In this document: one piece after another, positions 1-6,921 of the stretch
How positions within the stretch are numbered: position 1 is the first letter of the stretch
Layout of the letters: each line of letters opens with the position of its first letter
DNA from: Alphaproteobacteria bacterium
GTDB taxonomy: Bacteria > Pseudomonadota > Alphaproteobacteria > Rhodobacterales > Rhodobacteraceae
NCBI GenBank assembly: GCA_030425925.1
Contig: JAUHZO010000025.1
Coordinates: 1-36,504, forward strand
Length of the DNA stretch: 36,504 nt
Direction: 5' to 3'
Program-made: the position numbers and the translations under genes
The notes under the pieces: generated by a model
What the model was told of the DNA's origin: nothing
The model's database searches: none
The model's input: the letters and a program-made list of their open reading frames with translations, nothing else

Positions 1-2
1 TC

Positions 3-164
3 TGGGGCGAGGGCGGCGACGTGCTGATCGGCGAGGTCTCCACCGTCAACGACGACGAGACCGACAACATCTTCCGCGAGCCCATCGGCCGCTTCTCGAC
101 CATCGAGGAAGACGAGGCACCGACACACCTGCTGGTCAGCGATTACCGGTCATGGCTGAACTGA
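3..164 (+). CDS. C-terminal fragment of an unidentified protein
   Basis: An open frame enters from the left edge and ends at TGA 162-164, giving 53 residues beginning WGEGGDVLIG and ending VSDYRSWLN. The segment is acidic and has no membrane segment or obvious signature, so I do not recognise the family. It is the 3' end of a plus-strand gene whose body lies outside the window. Codon use is typical of the rest of the window, with strong third-position GC, which supports real coding. The gene downstream on the opposite strand is only a relic. Confidence 0.6.
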   Translation, partial: WGEGGDVLIGEVSTVNDDETDNIFREPIGRFSTIEEDEAPTHLLVSDYRSWLN

Positions 165-327
165 AACGCCGGCAAGGCGGCCACCTGCCATCCGGCGCAG
201 GTGGCGGGAAAAGCCGGACGTCCTGAAGACAGTCGTTTCCCCGTCGGGTCGGGCTTCCGTGCAGGCTTTTGCTGCCCTTCTGCCAGTCCGCCTTGCGTTC
301 ATGCAAAGGTCTCGGGCGGATTTCATC

Positions 328-609
328 TCATCGGGTTCGGCAGCCATGTCGCGATCCTGGCAGGACAAAGATCACCACCAGCCCCAGGGCCTCGAACGAC
401 GGCAGGAACACTGAACCGATGCGGGTCTTGCCCGGCAGAACCGGGCGCACGCCCGGCAGTTTGAAGTGATCGGCGATATTGCGTTCACCGATCCTGAGCG
501 GCACGAAAATCGCTGTGGCCACCGAAAGCTCCTCGGCCAGAGCGGTGTGTGCAGGCTGGGCTGCGATCCGCGACAAGGCGGTGGCGCGAAAGGCTTGACC
601 GACGTTCAT
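328..609 (-). pseudogene. Doubtful 93-aa reading frame, probable relic
   Basis: A minus-strand frame starts at ATG 609 (MNVGQAFRATALSRIAAQPA), 11 nt after the stop of the receptor-like relic on the same strand. A GAGG element lies about 9 nt before the start. The first ~30 residues look like a genuine start of a protein. The rest does not resemble a known family, and one short hydrophobic stretch (SFEALGLVVIFVLPG) near the end is not enough for a transporter subunit. In a TRAP operon the next gene would be the small permease, but this does not look like one. I read it as the truncated or scrambled head of a lost gene. The interval 165-327 shows nothing I can support. Confidence 0.25.
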
Positions 610-620
610 GGCGCTTCGCC

Positions 621-790
621 TCACTGGTTCAGCGCGTTGTAGATGGCTTCGGCATTGTCGATGCCGTTCGCGGCGTATTCGGCAAAGATCGCCTGCAGCG
701 CCTCTGCGGTCAGCGCGTCCATCTTGGCGCGTTCTTCGGCGGAAACGGACACGAAACTGACGTTCTGCACCTGCGGTGCATCGCTGCTGT
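621..790 (-). pseudogene. 3' relic of a probable TRAP-type solute receptor (DctP-like)
   Basis: Only the last ~50 codons look like protein: VSFVSVSAEERAKMDALTAE followed by a helix-rich tail ending in AIYNALNQ and TGA. This pattern (a beta strand, then S/T-x-E-E-R and an amphipathic helix) resembles the C-terminal end of DctP-type periplasmic receptors. Upstream in the same frame, beyond about position 790, the translation is Arg/Ser/His-rich and contains the promoter-like region with a palindrome, so the N-terminal ~270 residues are absent. Orientation is divergent from the GntR gene, the usual layout for a regulator and its transporter. Family assignment rests on general resemblance and is tentative. 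Confidence 0.35.
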
Positions 791-887
791 TGGCCTTCGT
801 CCTCCCTGTGCGCGCCCACGATCCCGTGTCGCGAACGGCATTCTGCAAGTGGCGACATCGCGCCTTGCGACTGATCCCTGACCGGGC

Positions 888-903
888 ATTTGGGATCCCA
901 AAT
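888..903. promoter_or_regulatory. 16-bp perfect palindrome, probable GntR operator 1
   Basis: ATTTGGGATCCCAAAT is a perfect 16-bp palindrome. Its core TTGGGATCCCAA recurs 127 bp away, just before the GntR gene. It sits in the gap between the decayed minus-strand gene and the regulator, where a divergent promoter would be expected. Inference: a binding site for the adjacent GntR/FCD protein. Confidence 0.6.
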
Positions 904-1016
904 TTTTCCAAAGGCCTAGAAACAGTCGAGTCGTCCACACAAGCGGGCCGCAAATAGGATCCTGAATCGAGGGAAAAATCCCTTCCCCGGTAGCAATGAG
1001 CAGTATTACCTTGACC

Positions 1017-1028
1017 TTGGGATCCCAA
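1017..1028. promoter_or_regulatory. 12-bp palindrome, probable GntR operator 2 (autoregulatory)
   Basis: TTGGGATCCCAA with an AAAT-like right flank repeats the core of the palindrome at 888-903. It ends 17 nt before the GntR start codon at 1046, so a bound repressor would block transcription or early elongation of its own gene. A weaker AGGATCCT-type element lies near 957-964 between the two. Confidence 0.6.
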
Positions 1029-1045
1029 ATTCAGCCAATACGCTT

Positions 1046-1804
1046 ATGGACTCACTCGATTCAGACCTCGCGACACGGATCCGGAACGACATCATCCACG
1101 GTGTCTACGCCGAGGGTGAACGGCTTTCCGAAGCGCAGCTCTGCGAGGCGCACGGCGTGTCCCGCACGCCGGTTCGGCTGGCCCTGCGCATCCTCGAGCG
1201 CGAAGGCGTCATCGCCCGTGGCGAAGGGCGGGGATACACGATCCAGACCCCGACGATCTCGGACATCCGGCAGGCGGTTCAGGTGCGTGGTCATCTTGAA
1301 AGCCTTGCGGCACGGCTGCTGGCCATGTCCCCCGACCGCGCCGAAAGCCTGCCCGACTTGGAGCGCGCCATCGACACGATGGATGCCATGATAGAAAGTG
1401 GCCGTCTGGACGACCCCGGCATCCGCCAGATGCAGAGCGGGAACGAGCTGTTCCATTCCACCATCCTGAAGAATTGCGGCAACCAGTACGCCGCCTATGC
1501 CTGCAAGCAACTCAGCCACCTGCCCATGCTGGCCACGGGCACCATGGTGTTTGACCGGGCCATCCTGCAATCGGACGAACAGATGCAACGCGGGCTGTTC
1601 CGTCTGCGCATCGGCAACGCCCAGCACAAGGTGATCTGTGATGCCGTGCGCAAAGGCGATCCGGTGCGCGCGCAGAACATGATGAGCGAACACGCCCATA
1701 CCATGCTGGAATACATCGAAACCTTCGAAGACCGCGGCAAGGATCTGACGGTTTCGGATCTGGTGGCCTATTCGGCGGTCAATTTCACAATCGGGTCCGC
1801 ATAG
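1046..1804 (+). CDS. GntR-family (FadR/FCD subfamily) transcriptional regulator
   Basis: A 252-aa DNA-binding regulator. Residues ~8-66 form the winged helix-turn-helix (IRNDIIHGVYAEGERLSEAQ, then VSRTPVRLALRILEREGVI), and ~75-225 the all-helical FCD ligand domain. Histidines H137, H194 and H216 sit where FCD proteins bind a metal that helps hold a carboxylate ligand; this is family knowledge. Two identical GGGATCCC palindromes lie upstream, the nearer one ending 17 nt before the ATG, which points to autoregulation. Downstream, 49 nt after the stop, comes the tandem-OsmC gene and then the SnoaL-like gene on the same strand, so these are likely co-transcribed targets. The inducer cannot be told from sequence; an organic acid is typical of the subfamily. 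Confidence 0.92.
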   Translation: MDSLDSDLATRIRNDIIHGVYAEGERLSEAQLCEAHGVSRTPVRLALRILEREGVIARGEGRGYTIQTPTISDIRQAVQVRGHLESLAARLLAMSPDRAESLPDLERAIDTMDAMIESGRLDDPGIRQMQSGNELFHSTILKNCGNQYAAYACKQLSHLPMLATGTMVFDRAILQSDEQMQRGLFRLRIGNAQHKVICDAVRKGDPVRAQNMMSEHAHTMLEYIETFEDRGKDLTVSDLVAYSAVNFTIGSA

Positions 1805-1853
1805 CACCACGGTGCCCGCGCGGCACGCCCGAAGAAGGGAGACACATCTCATC

Positions 1854-3035
1854 ATGGCCAGACTTGGCGAAGACATCATCGGCACCAGTGCCACCGCACC
1901 GTTTTTCAAACTGGCCAACGCGGACGAGGTCGGGATCACCGCGCCCGAGAACCGCAAGGGCGACGCGGTGCGCACCTGGGTGCGCGCGCTCAGCGGGTTT
2001 CAGAAAGAGGCGCTGGTGCGCTCGGCCAGAACCGGCGACACGTGGCGGTTCGTGAGCGACGAAGGCCCCTATCTGAACGGCCATGACGCCGCCTGCTGCC
2101 CGCTGGCTTTCCTGTCCTGCGGGATGGCCGCCAGCTACATGAACGAGATCCTCGCGCTGGCCGCGCTGCGCGGTGTCGAGATCCGCAAGCTGAAGCTCGT
2201 TCAGGACAACTACTACACCATGACCGGTTCGATGATGACGCGGACCATGGTGGGCGGGGCCGGGAATATCGAATTGCAGGTCGAGATCGACTGCGACCTG
2301 GACGATGCCGCGCTGAGCCAGTTCCTGATCGACGCGACCTTTGCCTCGCCGCTGAACGGGCTGATGCGCGGCCGGATCGAAAGCCTGTTCAAGCTGGGCA
2401 AGAACGGCACCGAGTTGCCCACCGCCAGGGCACTGGAACTGGACGGGCCGCTGATGCCCGATCCGGGCCGTCACTTTGACAGGGCACAGGCGGTTCCCAG
2501 CGATCTGGCCTACCTGTCAAAGATCGGCCCCACCCCCAGGAAAGAGGTCGCCGGCGGCACCGCCGCCAACGCCTCGTCCCTTTCGGACGAACAGAACCGG
2601 CGGCTGAACATCGGGGCCGTGGCAGAGCTGCGCGAGGACGGGCTGAAGAGCATCCAGCAAATGCAGTATTCGCCGTGGGGGACGTCTTTTCACCTGCTGA
2701 GTTCCGAAGACGGCCGCGCGCCCGATGCCAACACGCTGATCAGCGCCGGGATCGGCTTTTGTTTCATGACGCAGTTCGGGCGGTTCGTGTCCATGCTCAA
2801 GCTGGACCTGCCGGATTACCGCATCGTGCAGGACACGCATTTCAGCCTGGGCGGCGCTTCGGGCGGCACCGGCAAGGCGGGAGAGGCCGACCCGATCGAG
2901 ACGCATGTCTATCTGGAAACCTCGGAATCCGACGAGACCGCGCAGGAGATGCTCGATATCTCGGAGCAGACCTGTTTCCTGCATGCGTTCTGCAAGACCG
3001 ACCTCAAGACAAAGCTGAAGATCAAACGCCTCTGA
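1854..3035 (+). CDS. Tandem (two-domain) OsmC-like protein
   Basis: A 393-aa protein. ATG 1854 is chosen over an upstream in-frame start at 1812 because the product then begins MARLGEDIIG and an AGGGA element precedes it. Two OsmC-like domains are visible: ~45-180 with CCPLAFLSCGMAAS (C81, C82, C89), and ~250-393 with GIGFCFMTQFGRF (C303) and EQTCFLHAFCKTDLK (C374, C380). OsmC/Ohr proteins reduce organic hydroperoxides through a cysteine pair. Domain 2 keeps a cysteine in each of the two expected helices, while domain 1 has none in its second helix (FASPLNGLMRG). Domain 1 may therefore be structural, or the protein may do something other than peroxide reduction. It lies between the GntR regulator and a SnoaL-like gene. 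No signal peptide is seen, so it is probably cytoplasmic. Confidence 0.8.
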   Translation: MARLGEDIIGTSATAPFFKLANADEVGITAPENRKGDAVRTWVRALSGFQKEALVRSARTGDTWRFVSDEGPYLNGHDAACCPLAFLSCGMAASYMNEILALAALRGVEIRKLKLVQDNYYTMTGSMMTRTMVGGAGNIELQVEIDCDLDDAALSQFLIDATFASPLNGLMRGRIESLFKLGKNGTELPTARALELDGPLMPDPGRHFDRAQAVPSDLAYLSKIGPTPRKEVAGGTAANASSLSDEQNRRLNIGAVAELREDGLKSIQQMQYSPWGTSFHLLSSEDGRAPDANTLISAGIGFCFMTQFGRFVSMLKLDLPDYRIVQDTHFSLGGASGGTGKAGEADPIETHVYLETSESDETAQEMLDISEQTCFLHAFCKTDLKTKLKIKRL

Positions 3036-3054
3036 CGCGCCAGAGAGGAAGACC

Positions 3055-3678
3055 ATGGACGATCTGACATTGGACAAGCTCGCCCTGCGCGAGCTGATCG
3101 ACAACTGGGCCATCTGGCGCGATGCCGGGTTCTGGGAAAAGTTCCGCACCGTCTGGCACGATGACGGGCGCATGATGGCCACCTGGACCCAGGGCACCGC
3201 CGACGAGTTCATCGAGATGAACAGGCAGGGCTGGGCCAAAGGCGTCTCGATCCTGCATTTCCTGGGCGGCTTTACCTGCGAGATCGCCGGCAACCGCGCG
3301 GTGACCCAGACCAAGATGACCATCTCGCAACGCGGCGAGGTGCATGGCGTGCTGGTGGACGTGGTCTGCACGGGGCGGTTCTTTGATTTCCTGGAAAAGC
3401 GCGATGGCCGCTGGGGCATGTGCCTGCGCCAGCCGATCTATGAAAAGGACCGCATGGATCCGATCGCGCCGGGCGCGGTTGTGGATCTGGATCCGGAGGT
3501 TCTGAACGCCTACCCCGTGGGCTATCGCCATCTGGCCTACCTGCAATCGCAGGTCGGCTACCCGGTCAAGAAAGACATGCCCGGCCTGAAGGGCCCCGAG
3601 GTCGATCACCTTTATGCCACCGGCGAGGCCTGGCTGGCCGGCAATCCGATCACCTGGAGCGGTCACAGCTGGGGCTGA
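3055..3678 (+). CDS. SnoaL/NTF2-like domain protein
   Basis: A 207-aa protein starting at ATG 3055 behind an AGAGGAAG ribosome site, 19 nt after the OsmC gene. The N-terminal LRELIDNWAIWRDAGFWEKF helix, the WHDDGRMMATW strand, the HFLGGFTCEIAGNRAVTQTK strands and the GRFFDFLEKRDGRWGMCLRQ ending are the cone-shaped SnoaL-like fold (~5-150) seen in polyketide cyclases, dehydratases and the beta subunits of ring-hydroxylating dioxygenases. The ~55 residues beyond the domain (DLDPEVLNAYPVGYRHLAYL onward) recall SnoaL-like proteins of aromatic or ester catabolism. There is no partner alpha subunit nearby, so a free-standing dehydratase, isomerase or binding protein is likeliest. It is probably co-transcribed with the OsmC gene. 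Confidence 0.75.
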   Translation: MDDLTLDKLALRELIDNWAIWRDAGFWEKFRTVWHDDGRMMATWTQGTADEFIEMNRQGWAKGVSILHFLGGFTCEIAGNRAVTQTKMTISQRGEVHGVLVDVVCTGRFFDFLEKRDGRWGMCLRQPIYEKDRMDPIAPGAVVDLDPEVLNAYPVGYRHLAYLQSQVGYPVKKDMPGLKGPEVDHLYATGEAWLAGNPITWSGHSWG

Positions 3679-3836
3679 AGAGACGGAAATGCCGGCACCC
3701 AAAGCGCGCTCTTGCGCTGGCACCGGACTGACGCCCGGATCACGGAGGAAACGGGCTGGGGCAGCATTCTCCACCTGGCCAACCGAAGCGCAGTCTTGCG
3801 CCGGGCGGTACAGGAACCGCCCCGGCCCGCCTGGCA

Positions 3837-3852
3837 GTGGCAGGTCTGCCAC
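3837..3852. terminator. Weak hairpin between convergent genes
   Basis: GTGGCA-GGTC-TGCCAC forms a 6-bp stem with a 4-nt loop in the 213-bp gap between the stops of the SnoaL-like gene and the MsrQ-like gene. No T-tract follows on either strand. It could be a bidirectional transcription end, but the evidence is thin. Confidence 0.3.
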
Positions 3853-3891
3853 CCGTGACCTTGTTCCGATCCGGTGGGCTCTTTTCCCCAG

Positions 3892-4506
3892 TCATGCTTT
3901 CGCTTTCTGTCGTTGGGAATGGCGCTGCATCCAGTAGACGGCGCGATAGGCTTCGAGCAGGCCAAGCGGAACGAAATGGACAAGGGCCGGTCCAAGCCCG
4001 CCCCAGTCATGCAAGGCCGCCCAGTGCAGCAGTGTCAAGACCGCCGCGGGGTAGGTCCAGCGCTGCACCTGTTTCCAGCGCGGCCCCATCACACGGACGA
4101 AATGGTCCATCGAGGTCACGGCCAGCGGAATGAAGATCGCAAAGGCCACCCAGCCGGTCCAGATGTAAAGGCGCGGCAGGTCCTCGACGACCCGGGACAT
4201 GGTCTGGACATCGAAGAGATAATACAACGTGTGCAGCGCCGCATAGCCAAAGGCCGCCACGCCGAAATAGCGCCGGTTCTTCCTGAGCCAGAGCGGACCG
4301 CGCCAGCCCTTGAAGATCAGGACCAGGGGCGAGGCCAGCATCGCGATGATCATGAACCGGGCCGAAAACTCTCCGGTCGGGTGCAGAAACTCTTCGAAGA
4401 TATCCGGGTCGTCCGACCCGGTGACGGCCATGACAAAGCCAAAGGCAGGCAGCGCAAGCAGCAGCCACAGCCAATAGGGTGAAATGGTTTTGAAAAATGC
4501 GCTCAT
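3892..4506 (-). CDS. MsrQ/YedZ-like membrane b-haem protein (ferric reductase-like domain)
   Basis: A 204-aa protein from ATG 4506, preceded by GGAG at 8 nt spacing. About five to six membrane segments are visible, beginning YWLWLLLALPAFGFVMAVTG, with conserved histidines in AALHTLYYLFD and LTLLHWAALHDW that would bind haem. LWLRKNRRYFGVAAFGYAAL is the signature of the ferric-reductase-like family containing MsrQ (YedZ), which passes electrons from quinones to the periplasmic methionine sulfoxide reductase MsrP. The usual msrP neighbour is absent here, so the partner is unknown or encoded elsewhere. It is convergent with the OsmC/SnoaL operon and downstream of a degenerate region. Naming it msrQ would be premature. 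Confidence 0.75.
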   Translation of the reverse strand: MSAFFKTISPYWLWLLLALPAFGFVMAVTGSDDPDIFEEFLHPTGEFSARFMIIAMLASPLVLIFKGWRGPLWLRKNRRYFGVAAFGYAALHTLYYLFDVQTMSRVVEDLPRLYIWTGWVAFAIFIPLAVTSMDHFVRVMGPRWKQVQRWTYPAAVLTLLHWAALHDWGGLGPALVHFVPLGLLEAYRAVYWMQRHSQRQKAKA

Positions 4507-4707
4507 GTGGCAGGCTCCGATGGGTGTTGCGAGACAAGGTGAAACAGTCATCGCGGCTTTCCTCCGCGATGTGTGCAGGGTGAATGGCGGCTTCGGGCGG
4601 CCCGGACACCGCGGCAACGGCAAGGGGCTTTTCGGTATCTGCCGTCTGGTCATGATACGCGCGACGGCGTCATCTCCGTCGCGCCTCTGTCCTGCCCGGG
4701 GGGCCGG

Positions 4708-4827
4708 TCAGAACTTGTCGCTGTTCCCCCATGTGTCGCGCGGGCCGATCTCTTGCTCGTTCATCCAGTGCTCGGCGATCCTGCCGTCCGCGACACGGTA
4801 GAGCTCGAACACCGCGATGCCCTTGCC
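4708..4827 (-). pseudogene. C-terminal relic of a SnoaL/NTF2-like protein
   Basis: A ~39-residue piece reads GKGIAVFELYRVADGRIAEH followed by WMNEQEIGPRDTWGNSDKF and a stop. The pattern F-x-L-Y-R-V-x-D-G-R-I-x-E-H-W is the hallmark C-terminal strand pair of SnoaL-like proteins. Upstream of about 4830 the frame becomes Arg-rich without the rest of the domain, so the N-terminal two thirds are missing. It is a dead remnant of a third SnoaL-like gene in this window. Confidence 0.55.
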
Positions 4828-4830
4828 CCG

Positions 4831-5142
4831 TGCATGGCGCCTGGGCCTGATCCAAGCTTTTGCGACATTGCGCCTCACTCTTTTCGGGCGGCGCAAACGG
4901 AGAGATGATATCGCCAACCGCCAGATGCGGACCGGAGCGCCGCTCTGTGTCTTACGGGCGGGTGTCGCCTTGGTCCAGCCGGGCTTTGACCGTGTCAGAG
5001 ACGCTGGCCCGGGTCAGGACGGACAGGGGTTTCTGGCCGTTCAGAAACAGCCGGAACGGCCGAAGCAATAGGGCCATGGCTATCCGGCCTTCGATTTCTG
5101 AAACAGGCAGATCGCGATGGGAGCGGAACATCGTCATCAGCC
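4831..5142. other. Degenerate stretch without a supportable gene
   Basis: No frame on either strand shows a family pattern, good start or consistent codon use. A minus-strand piece (near 4952-5137) contains short plausible runs such as PLSVLTRASVSDTVKARL but cannot be joined to either neighbour without frame changes. I see no promoter, repeat or RNA gene. Together with the relics on both sides it forms a zone of gene decay. The 201 bp between 4507 and 4707 also hold nothing recognisable apart from the MsrQ-like gene's ribosome site. Confidence 0.5.
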
Positions 5143-5432
5143 CTACCGCGCTCCCTGGCGTCGACGCAACAGTCTGAGCATCCGGGGGGCAAGCTTCGAC
5201 CGTGCTGCGGCGAAGTCTTGAACCGTGTTGTGCATCAAATCCCCGATGAAATCCGCCAGAAGCGCGCCTTGTCCTCGTATCGGTCGATGAAGCCCGGTTC
5301 TCGGGTGCGGTGATGGCCGACCTCCTGCGCGCCCGTCAGCATGTCCCCGGCGCAGTACCACGCGCCGCGGTCGCCGGTGTTGAACCGGTTGCCCGTGGCT
5401 CTCGTGTCGGTGAAGGACGCGTTGGTATGGCT
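5143..5432 (-). pseudogene. Possible RES-domain protein relic, frameshifted
   Basis: On the minus strand, GNRFNTGDRGAWYCAGDMLT then GAQEVGHHRTREPGFIDRYE resembles RES-domain proteins, where R-F, a G-x-W/Y-Y strand and an E-x-x-x-H helix line the active pocket (several RES proteins are NAD-degrading toxins). The frame has a stop just upstream of AQSHTN and another at 5235-5237. After one frame change the similarity seems to continue as ADFIGDLMH. No Xre-type antitoxin gene adjoins it. The assignment depends on short motifs and could be wrong. The non-functional state is clearer than the family. Confidence 0.3.
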
Positions 5433-5565
5433 CTGCGCTTACAGGGTCAGGTCCCGCGACCGCCGCGCAATGGCAAGTTCGCGATGGTCAAGCGCCGGGC
5501 TGCTCTGCGCTTCGGCGCAGGAAGGCCTTCGAACCAGCCCCCGGCGCCCGGCCCCGCACCCGACA

Positions 5566-6576
5566 TCACGACGACTCGCCGCGCAAAAGGCCGGGCCGCA
5601 CTTCGACAGGTTTCCTGGCGTGGTGCGCTCCCCGGCCTGCGATCACGTCGCGGACCAGCGCCCCCGTCAAGTCGCCGATTGTCTCGGCGCCGACATCGAT
5701 CGTCGTGATGGTCGGGCAAGCGACCCGGGCGATCTCGAACGCGCCGAACCCCGTGACCGCCAGATCCCCCGGCACGCAAAGCCCGTGTCGCTGCAGGGCC
5801 ATCATGGCCCCGAACGCCACCGGATCCGACACGCAGACCAGCGCATCGAGACCCCGCAGCTTGTCCATGTGGGCATCGACCGCGCGCGCGCCGTCGGACA
5901 TCGAGACAGGCGCGGGCCCCGCCTCCAGCAGCAGCACGTCCGGCAAACCATGCCGGCTGGCGGCTTCGGCAACACCGCGGCGACGCTCTGCCCCGCGCTT
6001 GTCGGTGTCGTCGGTCGCGCCGAGGAAACCCAGCCTGCGCCGCCCGGTGGTCGCAAGGTGGTCCACCACAAGCGACATCGCGCCGGCATTGGAAAAGCCG
6101 ACCACATGGCCGATGGGATCCGACGGCAGGTCCCAGATCTCGATCACCGGCACTTCCATCACCGACAGCATCTTGCGCGTGGCGTCGGAATGGTGCCCGC
6201 CGGTGAGCACGATGGCTTCGGGCCGGCGGGCAAGAAGCTGGCGCACATGGCGCTCTTCTTCGTCGACGCGGTAATTGGTGATCCCGAGCAGGAGTTGCAG
6301 ATCCGTTCCCGCAAGGGCCAGCGTCAACGCGCGATGCGTCGCGGCGAAGTTGGCGTTGTTGATCGACGGCAAGGTGACGCCCAGAAATCCGCTGCGCTGT
6401 GCGCGGAAGGTCTGGGCCGTCGCGTCATAGACATAGCCCAGCCGGTCCGCCGCCTGCTGCACCAGGGCGCGCGTCGCCGCGTTCACCGAAGCGTCCTGCT
6501 TGAACGCGCGCGACACGGTCATGGGCGAAACGCCTGCCTCCCGGGCGACGTCCCGCATCGTGACCTTCGTGCCCAT
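5566..6576 (-). CDS. LacI-family transcriptional regulator (GntR/IdnR-like)
   Basis: A 336-aa repressor. Residues 5-26 (VTMRDVAREAGVSPMTVSRA) are the LacI helix-turn-helix with hinge, and ~60-330 the periplasmic-binding-protein-like effector domain (GFLGVTLPSINNANFAATHR, then VVGFSNAGAMSLVVDHLATT and VTGFGAFEIARVACPTITTI). The architecture matches the gluconate/idonate repressors and parallels the second LacI gene at 16236-17279. It starts 12 nt after the small barrel-protein gene and is the last gene of a minus-strand operon with the dehydrogenase. I find no TGTTACC operator right before it, so its expression probably depends on the upstream promoter. It may compete for, or share, the five operators found in this window. 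Confidence 0.9.
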   Translation of the reverse strand: MGTKVTMRDVAREAGVSPMTVSRAFKQDASVNAATRALVQQAADRLGYVYDATAQTFRAQRSGFLGVTLPSINNANFAATHRALTLALAGTDLQLLLGITNYRVDEEERHVRQLLARRPEAIVLTGGHHSDATRKMLSVMEVPVIEIWDLPSDPIGHVVGFSNAGAMSLVVDHLATTGRRRLGFLGATDDTDKRGAERRRGVAEAASRHGLPDVLLLEAGPAPVSMSDGARAVDAHMDKLRGLDALVCVSDPVAFGAMMALQRHGLCVPGDLAVTGFGAFEIARVACPTITTIDVGAETIGDLTGALVRDVIAGRGAHHARKPVEVRPGLLRGESS

Positions 6577-6588
6577 CCCGGCCCTTTC

Positions 6589-6921
6589 CTAGGCTTTGTA
6601 TTCGTTCAGTTCCGTCACATGGTGATGAATACGTCCGTCAAAGAACTCTGCAACGATCTCGCCGGTCACCTCTTTCGATCGGGCACGGGCCGGGGAGCCG
6701 AGCGCGGCCTCCATCGTCTTGCGATCCGGGTAGGTGATGGCGAGGATCAGGGGAAATTCCGGCGCGCCTTCGTCGCGGTCTTCGCCGAACATGACGCGCA
6801 CATCCGTATTGCCGGTGAATTGCGTCCAGAGCGGCACAAGCCGTTCCTTCACGGCAGCCCGAAAGGCCTGACTCTGGCCTGGTTTGACGGATCCCTCGAA
6901 CAGGGCAAATCTGGTGATCAT
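6589..6921 (-). CDS. Small dimeric alpha/beta-barrel protein (NIPSNAP/ABM-like)
   Basis: A 110-aa protein whose ATG (6919-6921) overlaps the stop of the upstream dehydrogenase gene (ATGA, 4 nt), implying translational coupling. The order beta (MITRFALFEGSVKPG), helix (AFRAAVKERLVPLWTQF), beta (DVRVMFGEDRDEGAPEFPLI) and a second helix with YPDRKTMEAALGSPARARSK is a ferredoxin-like half-barrel, as in EthD, NIPSNAP and antibiotic-biosynthesis monooxygenase families. The HHHVTELNEYKA ending has three histidines. Its enzymatic role is unknown. Given the operon, it may act on a product of the neighbouring dehydrogenase. Confidence 0.65.
   Translation of the reverse strand: MITRFALFEGSVKPGQSQAFRAAVKERLVPLWTQFTGNTDVRVMFGEDRDEGAPEFPLILAITYPDRKTMEAALGSPARARSKEVTGEIVAEFFDGRIHHHVTELNEYKA

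Noticed and set aside
144-155. ATTACCGGTCAT resembling a sixth LacI operator
   Set aside because: It lies inside the 3' end of a coding frame, lacks the TG..CA arms, and has no promoter next to it.
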